64,000 bases of DNA from Verrucomicrobiota bacterium (GTDB lineage Bacteria > Verrucomicrobiota > Verrucomicrobiia > Opitutales > Opitutaceae). This document shows, one piece after another, positions 1 to 7,316 of the stretch (within the stretch, counting starts at the first letter, position 1; each line of letters begins with the position of its first letter). The position numbers and the translations under genes were made by a program. The notes beneath the pieces were generated by a model. The model ran no database searches. It saw nothing but the letters and a program-made list of their open reading frames with translations, and was not told where the DNA came from. The DNA lies in contig JACTNC010000051.1 in assembly GCA_014584295.1 (NCBI GenBank), positions 62,001 to 126,000 of the forward strand. Direction: 5' to 3'.

Positions 1-41
1 AATTCCAAAAGAACGAGCTCGTCGTTACGGTCCATCGCGTC

Positions 42-54
42 GTATCGACGATAC
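42..54. promoter_or_regulatory. Perfect 13-nt palindrome upstream of toxin-antitoxin pair
   Basis: GTATCGACGATAC is a perfect 6-1-6 inverted repeat about 80 bases before the antitoxin start at 135. Toxin-antitoxin operons usually autoregulate through such dyads, so this is a candidate operator. No clear -35/-10 pair was recognised beside it. The remaining bases of 1-134 show no gene. Confidence 0.35.
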
Positions 55-134
55 CCTCGTGATCAGAGGGGGCAACTGAAAACCCACTCTGCGCCGCCGC
101 TTGACCAAGGCATTCGCGCCTCTAAGTTTCCTGC

Positions 135-338
135 ATGACCGCTACGGCAATGCTCGATCTGAAGCAGCGATTGGCCCGGCTCAATGAATCCGAGCGCCGG
201 GCTGCGGCGGCCTATCTGCTCCGCCTGAAGCGGGAATCGGCCGCCGGTCGCCGTGAGACCTCCCGACTGATGCGGGAAATGGACGCCGGGAAAAAGACCC
301 GCTTGAACGATTTTCTGAAAAGACAGTCTCATGCCTAA
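135..338 (+). CDS. Small antitoxin-like protein of a RelE/ParE-type module
   Basis: This encodes a 67-residue, highly charged, helix-rich protein dominated by Arg, Glu, Ala and Leu (for example the short stretch LNESERRAAAAYLLRLKRE). It has no membrane segment. Its 3' end overlaps the start of the next gene by 8 bases (ATG at 331, TAA at 336-338), the tight coupling typical of toxin-antitoxin pairs. The downstream gene resembles a RelE-superfamily toxin, so the role as cognate antitoxin is inferred from position, size and composition, not from a recognised DNA-binding fold. The partner toxin is broken, so this antitoxin may now be an orphan with no toxin to neutralise. Confidence 0.6.
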   Translation: MTATAMLDLKQRLARLNESERRAAAAYLLRLKRESAAGRRETSRLMREMDAGKKTRLNDFLKRQSHA

Positions 339-590
339 GCTGGTTTCGTTCGAACCGGTTCTTTCAGGTAAAGCGTTGTCGTTCCTCTCGACGCTCTCAA
401 AGCGTAAACAACAACGGGTCGTCATTCTCCTCTTCCGATTGGCAGCGCACCCAAATCAACCTGGAGACTACGATTCCCGTGATGACAGCGGTCGGCATGT
501 GCAGCACTCGAAGTGGGAGAGTTCGTGATCAGCTATTGGCCAGACCATGCTGTGTGAGAACTTCGGATCACCGATATTGAAGAACTGTGA
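331..590 (+). pseudogene. Decayed RelE/ParE-type toxin (frameshift plus nonsense codon)
   Basis: The intact frame from the ATG at 331 reads a basic, RelE-like N-terminus (FLSTLSKRKQQRVV, then the family-like GDYDSRDDSGR and VQH) and stops at 526-528. Just after the VQH codons at 499-507 the natural continuation lies in another frame: from 510 one reads EVGEFVISYWPDHAV, a TGA at 555-557, then ELRITDIEEL and a final TGA at 588-590. That continuation is exactly the 'hDYRvxY-W-H--R-TDI' style C-terminus expected for the fold. One base is therefore missing near 507-510, and a Cys or similar codon has become TGA. Two independent lesions indicate a dead gene rather than a sequencing slip. An IS3-type fragment begins immediately after its stop. 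Confidence 0.75.
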
Positions 591-716
591 AGGGGCTTCG
601 AGCCCCGCCTTGGCTTTCAATTCGGCACTGTGCTGACGACGTTTCTTGGACATAGGGATCGTTGTACTGATTTTGGCTTAACGATCCGTCCTGTCCAACT
701 TTCGGGGGCCACCTCA
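591..716 (-). mobile_element. IS3-family terminal fragment with start of OrfA
   Basis: Read on the minus strand from 716, the sequence begins TGAGGTGGCCCCCGAAAG and continues with TTGGACAGG. This is the style of terminal repeat seen in IS3-family elements. The ATG at 653-651 then opens a transposase OrfA N-terminus (MSKKRRQHSAELKAKAGLEA). Homology ends after about 20 codons, at 591-596, where the frame runs into the 3' end of the broken toxin gene. Only one end and a fragment of OrfA remain; no second terminus or OrfB was seen nearby. The element has therefore been truncated by deletion, and its loss of sequence abuts the toxin pseudogene. Bases 717-801 after the terminus hold nothing recognisable. 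Confidence 0.7.
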
Positions 717-801
717 TTGGCGTCGCGTGTGCCACTTGTCCGTCGCATGTCATCTCTTTAAACTTCCTCCGAGCCACCCTACCTGCCTCCATTTCCTCTC
801 G

Positions 802-1242
802 CTAAAACGAAGGACCCTCGGAATGCGGCAGTTCCTTGAAAGGGTTGAAAACCTTCAGGCCCGGCCGGCGGAAATCGCGGTCGTTGCCGGTGACAATGGT
901 GAGGTTGTGGCGCCGGGCTGTGGCCACGATGTAACTGTCCTCAACCGGCATCTGCTTCCCGCTTCGCACGAGCAGGCGTTCCTGCTCGGCCCAGACATGG
1001 GCCACCGTGACGTTGAATCCATGAATCCGCCCATGCATCGCTTCAATGAGCCGCGTCAGCCACGCCTGGAGGGCTTCCCGCTGCCGTCCCTCCTTGGTGC
1101 GAACCCAATAGGCCAGTTGGGCGATGACGACGGCGCTCGTGGAGCAGGCGTCCTGATGGGCCTCGATCCACGCGATGACGCGGGGATCCCCCTGCCGTTT
1201 GGCTGGCTGACTCAGCACATCGGCGTCGAGCAGCCAGTTCAT
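802..1242 (-). CDS. PIN-domain toxin (VapC-like ribonuclease)
   Basis: A 146-residue PIN-domain protein. The N-terminus has the first acidic metal ligand in LLDADVLSQP. The second half carries the conserved acidic helix EDSYIVATARRHNL, followed by IVTGNDRDF, the usual last PIN acidic cluster. PIN toxins are Mg-dependent RNases that cut tRNA, rRNA or mRNA. The start codon at 1242 overlaps the stop of the upstream antitoxin (ATGA, 1242-1239), so translation is coupled. The module is transcribed on the minus strand from the promoter at 1473-1500. The motifs appear intact, so the toxin is probably active. The exact target RNA cannot be told from sequence. Confidence 0.85.
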   Translation of the reverse strand: MNWLLDADVLSQPAKRQGDPRVIAWIEAHQDACSTSAVVIAQLAYWVRTKEGRQREALQAWLTRLIEAMHGRIHGFNVTVAHVWAEQERLLVRSGKQMPVEDSYIVATARRHNLTIVTGNDRDFRRPGLKVFNPFKELPHSEGPSF

Positions 1243-1466
1243 AGAGGGCGATGGCGGGGGCGTTGCCGCGAGCGGCGGGGCAGGTCATCCATCGGCACGG
1301 GGCAGGATTTAAGGACCGACAACCAGTCGCCCTTGGGGGCAATTCGGCGAAAAACGAGCGTATCCTCATCCGCATGAAATTCCGCTGCAAAATAGTCGCC
1401 CGGCCGGGCGGGCGCGAGCGTGGCCGGCACGGTCAGGCGGCGTTTGGCATCAAGGATCAGGATCAT
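1239..1466 (-). CDS. AbrB/SpoVT-type antitoxin
   Basis: A 75-residue protein. Its N-terminal half matches a swapped-hairpin AbrB domain: ILILDAKRRLTVPATL, where the 'D.KRRLTVP' strand-turn-strand is the family hallmark, followed by a short Gly/Asp-rich strand (PGDYFAAEF). The C-terminal tail (about residues 45-75) is Arg/Pro-rich and is probably the part that blocks the PIN toxin encoded directly downstream. The ATG at 1466 is preferred over the in-frame ATG at 1484, because the latter lies inside the promoter/operator. The stop overlaps the toxin start by 4 bases. Autoregulation through the adjacent perfect palindrome is likely. Confidence 0.8.
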   Translation of the reverse strand: MILILDAKRRLTVPATLAPARPGDYFAAEFHADEDTLVFRRIAPKGDWLSVLKSCPVPMDDLPRRSRQRPRHRPL

Positions 1467-1467
1467 G

Positions 1468-1500
1468 GTGGGATTATCCCACAACCCAACATGATGTCAA
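1468..1500 (-). promoter_or_regulatory. Sigma70-type promoter with overlapping 15-nt palindromic operator
   Basis: On the minus strand TTGACA (1500-1495) and GATAAT (1478-1473) are separated by 16 bases, close to a consensus housekeeping promoter. The -10 hexamer lies inside GTGGGATTATCCCAC (1468-1482), a perfect 7-1-7 palindrome that is an obvious site for the AbrB-type antitoxin. A start point about 7 bases past the -10 would fall at or next to the ATG at 1466, so the message may be leaderless. Confidence 0.7.
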
Positions 1501-1784
1501 GGCGTGGACAGAGAGACCGATCGGGCCAGGACAAGGGCAAAATGCGTCGAACCCGTAGCATCCTCACAGGGGCACGCTTGGTCGTGACCGGTCTGAAACA
1601 AAACGCGACGAGGTGAACGCATCGAGGGCCGGAGCGAGATGTGTTTTGCTCGCGTCAAGCGGCCCGACAGTAGGGGCCTCACAGGTTTTGCGGATGCAGT
1701 GTCCGGGTGCCAGTTCGAGGATGTCCTTGCGCGGGATCGTTGGGTTAGAGTTGCCCACTCCCAACGATCGCCTCCGCGGTGTCC
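1485..1784. other. Gene-free stretch between the PIN/AbrB module and the symporter
   Basis: No open frame with protein-like features was found on either strand here. It holds the -35 region of the toxin-antitoxin promoter at its left edge and the hairpin at 1735-1769 on its right side. The rest shows nothing I can assign. Confidence 0.5.
1735..1769 (-). terminator. Hairpin after the symporter gene
   Basis: GATCGTTGGG (1735-1744) and CCCAACGATC (1760-1769) form a perfect 10-bp stem with a 15-nt loop, 16 bases beyond the stop of the minus-strand symporter gene. There is no T-run after it, so it could be a Rho-assisted or mRNA-stabilising end rather than a classic intrinsic terminator. Confidence 0.5.
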
Positions 1785-3590
1785 TCAGTGTCCCGCGCCG
1801 GCCTGGTGTTCCTGGATGTATTCCTGCTTGAGACCGAGCTTTTCCGGGGCGTGAAGGACGAGCATCTTCATGCGGATGTCGGACGGTGCGTCTGATGCCG
1901 TGGCCTTGGATACGATGATCATCAGCACGATGGCGAGCGGCACGGTCCAGATCGCGGGCTGTTCGCACAGGATGCGAATCAGGGGATTGGCGGTCCAGAA
2001 GGCGGTCATGTTGATCATCTTCAGGTCGCTCACGTTGATGATCGTGGTGCAGAACAGCGCGGCGATGCCGCCGCCGAGCATGCCGACCGCTGCGCCCTTC
2101 ATAGTCATGCCGCGCCACCAGACGCTCATGAACAGGAGCGGGAAATAGCTAGCCGCAGCGATGGCGAAGGCCTGCCCCACCATGAAGTTGATCTGCAGCG
2201 CCTCGACCTGACAGCCGAGCAGGATTGAAATGCCGCCGATGCCGATGGCGGCAAACTTGAACATCCGCAGGCGCTGCTCGGGTGTCGATTTCGGCCGAAG
2301 GATGCGTCCGTAGATGTCGTGCGCCACGGCGCCGGTCATCGAAACGAGTAGTCCGCTGAAGGTGCTCATGAACGCCGCGAATGCTCCCGCGCAAGTGATG
2401 CCGCTCAGCACGCTGCCCCAGACACCGCCGCGCTCGTTGAGGATGCGCGGAAGCTCGAGGACAATCTTGTCGGTGCCCTTGGCGCCTGCGCCTGCATAGA
2501 GCTCAGGCAGCAGGTTGCGCCCGAGCACGCCGAAGATTGGGGGAAAGACATAGAAGACGCCGATGAGAATCATGACCCACATGGTCGTCCGTTTCGCGGC
2601 GGCACCGTCGGGATTCGTGTAGAAGCGCACGAGAATGTGGGGAAGTCCCGCGGTGCCGCACACGAGCGCGATGATGAGCGAATAGGTGTAGATCAGCGAG
2701 TAGGGCCGTGCCTGCTCCTGGCTCAGTCCCGCGGCCTTGGCGGCCTTGGTTGTGAGGGGACCGAACGGCGCAAGCCAGCCGGCGTCGGTGGGAGCCTTTT
2801 CAACCAGCGCCTTGCGGTTCACGTCGTGCGCGGCCTGCGCGGTTTCCGCCAGGCTGGAAATCGCAGCGGCGGGAGAAGCCGACCTCGACGGCAACGAATT
2901 GGCTCCGAGGTGCGTGCCGTAGAATCCATAGACCGACATCAGCACAAAAACCGGCACGCTGATGGCGAACATCTTTGCCCAGTACTGGAAAGCCTGCACG
3001 AGTGTGATGCCCTTCATGCCGCCGAGTGCGACGTTCAGAGTGATCACCGCACCCACCAGGATCACACCGATGGAGTAGTGCATTCCCGGAAAAATGTACG
3101 CGAGGGTCGTGCCGGCACCCTTCATTTGAGGCATCGTGTAGAAGAATCCGATGAAGAGCACGAAGCAGACCGCGATCTTCCGGAAGAGTGGCGAATCAAA
3201 CCTGCCCTCGGCGAAATCCGGAATCGTATAGGCGCCGAATCGGCGAAGCGGTCCGGCGATGAAGAGAAGAAGAAAGAGGTAGCCGCAGGCGTAGCATACC
3301 GGGTACCAGAGCGCATCGTATCCCGAGGACATCACCATCCCGGCGATGCCCATGAACGAGGCGGCCGAGAGATACTCGCCGGAGATGGCGGAGGCGTTCC
3401 ATCCGACGGAGACGGAACGGCCGGCGACAAAGAAGTCACTCGCGGTGCGTGAGGTTTTTGCAGCGGCAAAGCCCATCCAGATCGTCACCACGACGGTGAT
3501 GAGCGAGAATGCGAGGATCCACGGATCGACATTGCCGAGGAATGCCAGGGGCAGGCCGCTCATAGCGGAGAAAATGGGAAGCGTCTGCAT
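1785..3590 (-). CDS. actP: Cation:acetate-type symporter (SSS family, ActP-like)
   Basis: A 601-residue polytopic membrane protein of the sodium:solute symporter family. The N-terminal third reads like ActP/MctC: SRTASDFFVAGRSVSVGWNA, SGEYLSAASFMGIAGMV and RRFGAYTIPDFAEGRF are all characteristic. At least twelve hydrophobic segments alternate with short loops. An extra Ala/Ser-rich periplasmic loop (about residues 230-285) separates two halves, as in other ActP relatives. It should couple Na+ or H+ to uptake of acetate or another short monocarboxylate across the inner membrane. The start at 3590 lies 3 bases after the stop of the DUF485 gene, so the two form an operon, the standard yjcH-actP arrangement. 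The exact substrate is inferred from family. Confidence 0.85.
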   Translation of the reverse strand: MQTLPIFSAMSGLPLAFLGNVDPWILAFSLITVVVTIWMGFAAAKTSRTASDFFVAGRSVSVGWNASAISGEYLSAASFMGIAGMVMSSGYDALWYPVCYACGYLFLLLFIAGPLRRFGAYTIPDFAEGRFDSPLFRKIAVCFVLFIGFFYTMPQMKGAGTTLAYIFPGMHYSIGVILVGAVITLNVALGGMKGITLVQAFQYWAKMFAISVPVFVLMSVYGFYGTHLGANSLPSRSASPAAAISSLAETAQAAHDVNRKALVEKAPTDAGWLAPFGPLTTKAAKAAGLSQEQARPYSLIYTYSLIIALVCGTAGLPHILVRFYTNPDGAAAKRTTMWVMILIGVFYVFPPIFGVLGRNLLPELYAGAGAKGTDKIVLELPRILNERGGVWGSVLSGITCAGAFAAFMSTFSGLLVSMTGAVAHDIYGRILRPKSTPEQRLRMFKFAAIGIGGISILLGCQVEALQINFMVGQAFAIAAASYFPLLFMSVWWRGMTMKGAAVGMLGGGIAALFCTTIINVSDLKMINMTAFWTANPLIRILCEQPAIWTVPLAIVLMIIVSKATASDAPSDIRMKMLVLHAPEKLGLKQEYIQEHQAGAGH

Positions 3591-3593
3591 CGG

Positions 3594-3911
3594 TCAGCGT
3601 CGGGTGGAGTTCTTGACGCTTGCGACTTCGTCCTCTTCCAAGGCGATTGAGCGACGGATGAAAATCCAGGCGATGACCCAGACAAAGGGGAAGAACAGCA
3701 CACCCAGGATAAGCCAGCTCAGCGTGAATCCTGCGACGCGCATGGCCATGAGGTCCGGGGCGAAGTAGTTGGCGAGAGGCAGTCCCACCAAGAGAATCAG
3801 GAACGCCGCGGCACACGCCACGGAGAGTTGGAGTTGTCGGCGCATGAGCGTACGCAAGAACGTATCGCTGTGCACCGGGTCTTCAGGCGACGGGGGCGTG
3901 TGTGGGGACAT
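3594..3911 (-). CDS. DUF485 membrane protein (YjcH-like)
   Basis: A 105-residue protein with two transmembrane helices (about residues 29-48 and 60-85: LSVACAAAFLILLVGLPLAN, and a Trp/Phe-rich second helix ending FIRR). A short acidic tail follows. This is the DUF485 pattern; such proteins precede ActP-type symporters and probably assist or modulate them. The ATG at 3911 was chosen because homologous sequence starts there (MSPHTPPSPEDPV). An upstream in-frame ATG at 4058 would add an Arg/Cys-rich extension that looks non-coding and would run into the divergent gene. The stop is 3 bases from the symporter start. Confidence 0.8.
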   Translation of the reverse strand: MSPHTPPSPEDPVHSDTFLRTLMRRQLQLSVACAAAFLILLVGLPLANYFAPDLMAMRVAGFTLSWLILGVLFFPFVWVIAWIFIRRSIALEEDEVASVKNSTRR

Positions 3912-4044
3912 GTGCGTCGGAGCTTGGAGGACGGGAGCGCGAGTGCAAGGCCGGGAATAGGACGCACAATTTTGCCGACGAGAGGCACTTTCGCGCTTGC
4001 AGATGGGGAGACGAGCGACTCTTCGTGGGTTCCTGTCGATCGAC

Positions 4045-5067
4045 ATGACCCTTGCCAATTACCAGCGCGCGCGTCGCCTGTTGGGCGCGCTTCACGACCG
4101 TATCCACGCTGCGGTGATCGCAGCCCGTGCGAGGCAGGCGGCGCGTTTGAGTCGGGTGGTGGGGGTGACCGAGGCGGATACGATCTACCTTGTCGATCGT
4201 ATCGCTGAAACAGTCATACTCGCCTGGTTCGAACGCGAATGGCCGCGAGCCTGGCCCGTCGAACTGGTGATGGAGGGTCTGGATGAGAGGGCCGAGGCGA
4301 CCACGTTTCCGAGGGGAACGCCGGTCTCGCGTACCATCTTCAAATGCATCGTGGATCCCGTCGATGGCACGCGGGGCTTCATGTGCGACAAGCGAAGTGC
4401 CTGGGTGCTCACAGGTCTTGCGAGGCAGCGGGGAACGAGGACCACGCTTGCCGATATCGTCGTGTCGGTGATGACGGAATTGCCGGTGGTGAAGCAGACG
4501 GCATTCGACCAGCTTTCAGCGGTGCGGGGGAAAGGAGCTGCTGTGGTCCGGCGCATGGGGATCAATCTCCCGGGAAAACGGATTGGAATGAGCCCGTCGC
4601 AGGCGCGGAATTTTGACCATGGATTCGTTTCCTTCAGCCGATTCTTTCCGGAGGGGAAAACCTTTCTTGCGAAGGTGGAGGAGAAATTCTGGCGCGAGTT
4701 GAAGGTATGGGGCCGCGAGGGCGGATCAAAGGTCTTTGAGGACCAATACGTCTCCACCGGAGGGCAGGTGTACGAACTCATCTCGGGACACGATCGTTTG
4801 ATCGCCGATCTGCGGCCGCTGATTCCTGGCAGGATCGGTGCAGTCAATCGGATGATGTGCTGTCACCCCTACGACATCTGCACCGCGTTGATCCTCGAAG
4901 AACTGGGAGGCGTAGTCGAAGACCCATGGGGACGACCACTCCGCAGCCCGCTCGACACCACGACTCCCGTGGCATGGGTAGGCTACGCCAATCGCACCCT
5001 CGCCCGCCTCGCCCGACGGGCGCTCCGGAAGGCATTGAACCAACGCCAAGGGGGGCGTCTGTTATAG
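4045..5067 (+). CDS. Inositol-monophosphatase-like metal phosphatase
   Basis: A protein of about 340 residues with the inositol monophosphatase/FIG superfamily signatures. The first metal motif is IVDPVDGTRGFM (D-P-V-D-G-T, about residues 103-114 from the chosen start). The second is a C-terminal HPYDICTALILEELGG followed by VVEDPWGRPL. An acidic segment before the first motif (LVMEGLDERAE) probably provides the third metal ligand. Members hydrolyse phosphate from inositol phosphates, fructose bisphosphate or PAP. The substrate here is unknown, and the distance between the two motifs (about 165 residues) is longer than in typical 260-residue enzymes. The ATG at 4045 is preferred (MTLANYQRARR); another in-frame ATG at 3997 would add 16 residues. 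The gene is divergent from the symporter operon. Confidence 0.7.
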   Translation: MTLANYQRARRLLGALHDRIHAAVIAARARQAARLSRVVGVTEADTIYLVDRIAETVILAWFEREWPRAWPVELVMEGLDERAEATTFPRGTPVSRTIFKCIVDPVDGTRGFMCDKRSAWVLTGLARQRGTRTTLADIVVSVMTELPVVKQTAFDQLSAVRGKGAAVVRRMGINLPGKRIGMSPSQARNFDHGFVSFSRFFPEGKTFLAKVEEKFWRELKVWGREGGSKVFEDQYVSTGGQVYELISGHDRLIADLRPLIPGRIGAVNRMMCCHPYDICTALILEELGGVVEDPWGRPLRSPLDTTTPVAWVGYANRTLARLARRALRKALNQRQGGRLL

Positions 5068-5126
5068 GGTTCCCTAACCCAACTACCTCTACAGGGGAGT
5101 ATCTCAAGACGACTTGCTTCCCCTTC

Positions 5127-5166
5127 CTTGGGTTGGGCTCGAGGTAGGCCCGACCCAAGTGCGTTT
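5127..5166 (+). terminator. Intrinsic terminator after the phosphatase gene
   Basis: CTTGGGTTGGGC (5127-5138) and GCCCGACCCAAG (5148-5159) form a 12-bp stem with one G-U pair and a 9-nt loop, followed by TGCGTTTT. It lies 60 bases past the phosphatase stop and before the convergent toxin gene. Confidence 0.75.
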
Positions 5167-5203
5167 TCCAGTTTCGGTGTCTGCGCCTCGGTCGGCTGAG
5201 TCG

Positions 5204-5713
5204 CTAATTCTGCTTCCCAACAAGCTCCGCGATTGTGCCCATCGGTAGAAAAACCCGGTGCGGATCGCGGCCCAATTGAGCAAATCCGAACTTCCGATAG
5301 AATACAAAGGCAGCCTGGTCTTTCGCGTCCGCGACCAAGGCAAGCGATGCAATCTCCGCGGATTTTTGGTATGTGCGGGTCAGCGCATCCATCAAGAGCA
5401 GGGATCCTGCTCCCGGGAAACGCACATCCCGCGCCAGCCGTCCGAGCAAGGCTGCGGGGAGCCGCGGATAGCGAGGGAGCTTCTTTTGCACGGCTTCCGG
5501 CAGCTCCGTGAGCTCCACGGCAAAGGCTGAAAGCATGTAGTAGCCCACGATGGTGGCCGGGGCGGCGTCATCCACCATGACGAACACTGCGGCCACATGG
5601 CGCTCGGCATCCTTCGTGGCAATCTGCCGGAGATAGGTATTGAGCGACGCACTGGCGCAATGAAATGCAGCCCGGTCGTGCTGCTTCGCTAGCGGTTCAA
5701 AACGGTAGGCCAT
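5204..5713 (-). CDS. GNAT acetyltransferase toxin (TacT-like)
   Basis: A 169-residue GNAT-fold protein of the tRNA-acetylating toxin type. It opens with FEPLAKQHDRAAFHCASASLNTYLR, close to the 'l...hd...F.cg...Ld.yl' N-terminus of TacT/AtaT relatives. It contains a VGYYMLSAF strand, the RLARDVRFPGAG acetyl-CoA loop region, and the C-terminal FVFYRKFGF with the catalytic-type Tyr. Known members block translation by acetylating charged tRNA. The ATG at 5713 overlaps the TGA of the upstream DUF1778 antitoxin by one base, confirming a two-gene module. All family motifs look intact. Confidence 0.88.
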   Translation of the reverse strand: MAYRFEPLAKQHDRAAFHCASASLNTYLRQIATKDAERHVAAVFVMVDDAAPATIVGYYMLSAFAVELTELPEAVQKKLPRYPRLPAALLGRLARDVRFPGAGSLLLMDALTRTYQKSAEIASLALVADAKDQAAFVFYRKFGFAQLGRDPHRVFLPMGTIAELVGKQN

Positions 5714-6015
5714 CAGGCGCTGGCCTCACGATAACGCTTAAAAGCGCCCCGCAGCGCCGCATTCGGGGCGGCGGGCGCCAGCAAGGCCTTAACGAAACGG
5801 GTCGATTCCTCCGCGGAAAGTTTGGCCTGTTGATGCTCCTCGATGACTCTCCGGGCGCTGGCCTGGAGGGCGAAGAGCACAAAGCTTGTGACCGTCGGAT
5901 GTCCGGTCACGGCGGCAGCCTGCTCCAAGGTTTTCTTGAAATCACGGGGAATTCTCGCCTCCAGCCGGGCGGTAGCGGGAGCACGGGAACGGGCTTTTGC
6001 TGCTAAAGTGGCCAT
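5713..6015 (-). CDS. DUF1778 ribbon-helix-helix antitoxin (TacA-like)
   Basis: A 100-residue protein. Its N-terminal third has the ribbon-helix-helix strand ATARLEARIPRDFKKTLEQAA, then HPTVTSFVLFALQ; the pattern 'R-x-x-x-R-I-P-x-x-x-K' is typical of DUF1778 antitoxins. The C-terminal part (EHQQAKLSAEESTRFVKALLAP) should wrap the acetyltransferase toxin. The ATG at 6015 is chosen because the family homology starts a few codons later. The frame is open further upstream to 6435, but that part runs antisense to a transposase remnant and is not protein-like. It is coupled by a 1-base overlap to the toxin gene and probably autoregulates the module. Confidence 0.85.
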   Translation of the reverse strand: MATLAAKARSRAPATARLEARIPRDFKKTLEQAAAVTGHPTVTSFVLFALQASARRVIEEHQQAKLSAEESTRFVKALLAPAAPNAALRGAFKRYREASA

Positions 6016-6159
6016 GGAACCACCATCCGGCAATTTGCCGGGTCCAGCAACTTGAAAGTGGCCCCCCGTCGAACTTCGCGCGACCCGCCTTGCCACGGAG
6101 ATCAGATGGCGCAGCTTCAGGGCATACCGGTTGACGGTCATATTCTTGAGATGACTGGG

Positions 6160-6496
6160 AGCGCCGACCTCGGGCTGCGGCCCATTTTTCATCAGAATAT
6201 GGAGCGCATCGAAGCGCACATCTTCATCGTGTTCCTGGCGTATTGCCTCCACGTGACGTTCGGTTGCCGACTGCGCGATCTGGCGCCCTGACTGACGCCA
6301 CGTTCGGTCCTGGAGAAACTCGGCGTCATGCAGATGCTCGATGTGCATCGGCCCGCCACCGATGGCCGCGAATTGATACTCACCCGCTATAAGCAACCCC
6401 GAGCCGGACCAACGCTTGATTCTCGAGCAGCTCAAACTGCGCCTTCCCGCTCAACCGCCGCCCAAAATCACGTCCACTCAAGCGAATGCCAACTGA
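6160..6496 (+). pseudogene. IS1634-type transposase remnant, C-terminal part
   Basis: A plus-strand reading gives DLGLRPIFHQ, then MERIEAHIFIVFLAYCLHVT, the conserved end of IS1634-family (IS4 superfamily) DDE transposases. A TGA at 6289-6291 interrupts it where Gly is usual (LAP*LTPRSVLEK). After LTRYKQP, an extra C in the CCCC run at 6397-6400 shifts the frame; the next frame continues EPDQRLILEQLKLRLPAQPP to a stop at 6494-6496. About 110 codons remain, with one nonsense and one frameshift lesion. No catalytic core is left. The left edge near 6160 is approximate. Bases 6016-6159 must hold the TacA promoter, but no hexamers were clear. Bases 6497-6664 show no gene and may include the old IS right end. 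Confidence 0.75.
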
Positions 6497-6664
6497 GCCC
6501 GTGTAGTGCAGACTTTGAGGATGCCTTCCCTGATTTGCAGCCACTTACATACTTTAGACGCCCGAATCCGCGAAGTCGGGCTAAAGGGGAAACATTGCTG
6601 AACGTCGGTGAGTTACGACCGTTACCTTCGGACGACCAGTACGACTACGGCAGGCAGGGAGAAA

Positions 6665-7075
6665 TCAACCCCCCTGCCAGTTTTCCAGCAACAACCCTGG
6701 AACGCGGGCGAATTCGCGCGTGTTGCCTGTGACCAGTGTTGCTCCCATGCGCACAGCCTGGGCGGCAATCAACATGTCAAAACCGCCGATCAGTTGAGCG
6801 TTGGGTTTCAGCGTTTCCAGATGGGCCCGGATTTTTCCGAATTCGATCGCATCTTCATCAAGGAATGCCGCTTCATTGACCAGGCTCCGGAGAGCCTCGA
6901 CGCGCCGGGCAAAGGCCGGCACATCCCTCCGCTTGGCTGCTCCATATTCGAGTTCCGCAAGAACAATGACCGAGAGTCGAAGATCGGGCAGGTGCCGATT
7001 CATCATCTCCACCAAGCGGACGTCGGATCCGCGCATATAACGCGAGAACGCGTTCGTATCCGGGAGATAAAGCAT
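6665..7075 (-). CDS. vapC: VapC toxin (PIN-domain ribonuclease)
   Basis: A 136-residue PIN protein of the classic VapC type. LYLPDTNAFSRYMRG carries the first catalytic Asp. LSVIVLAELEYGAAKR holds the conserved Glu. FDMLIAAQAVRMGATLVTGNTREFARVPGL holds the last Asp pair and the 'TGNxREF' ending. It should act as a Mg-dependent, site-specific RNase, often on initiator tRNA or 23S rRNA loops. The start at 7075 overlaps the antitoxin stop (TGATG). An alternative ATG two codons upstream at 7081 is equally possible. The family-typical length and intact acidic residues suggest a working toxin. Confidence 0.9.
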   Translation of the reverse strand: MLYLPDTNAFSRYMRGSDVRLVEMMNRHLPDLRLSVIVLAELEYGAAKRRDVPAFARRVEALRSLVNEAAFLDEDAIEFGKIRAHLETLKPNAQLIGGFDMLIAAQAVRMGATLVTGNTREFARVPGLLLENWQGG

Positions 7076-7314
7076 CACCATTCCCGTGACAGGTCTGGTG
7101 TCTGCACCGGAGCAATGTCTGGAAAATCGGGACATGAACCGGCAAGGCGTGCAAAGGCGCGGGCTCTTTTCCTGTCGGTGTCGTCATTGCTGATCAGTAT
7201 GCCTTCCGGAGTCTTGATCAGCTTCACCGTGCGACTCTTCAGGCGAAATGCCTTTGGAAGGCGGATGGCCTGTGAATTGCCCGATTGAAAGACCTTGGCC
7301 ACGGCGGTTGTCAT
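7075..7314 (-). CDS. vapB: VapB antitoxin (AbrB/MazE-type)
   Basis: A 79-residue antitoxin. The N-terminal domain TAVAKVFQSGNSQAIRLPKAFRL is the classic VapB 'kvF.sGnSqavRLPk' swapped-hairpin DNA-binding motif. The C-terminal tail is charged (DDTDRKRARAFARL) with Pro/Asp-rich ends, the part that inhibits VapC. The stop overlaps the vapC start by one base. Starting at 7314, it sits 2 bases from an imperfect palindrome at 7317-7333 that is a good candidate for autoregulation. Confidence 0.9.
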   Translation of the reverse strand: MTTAVAKVFQSGNSQAIRLPKAFRLKSRTVKLIKTPEGILISNDDTDRKRARAFARLAGSCPDFPDIAPVQTPDLSREW

Positions 7315-7316
7315 TT

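Noticed and set aside
6016..6435. An N-terminal extension of the TacA antitoxin by about 140 residues
   Set aside because: The extra codons are antisense to the IS1634-type transposase remnant, and DUF1778 homology begins just after the ATG at 6015.
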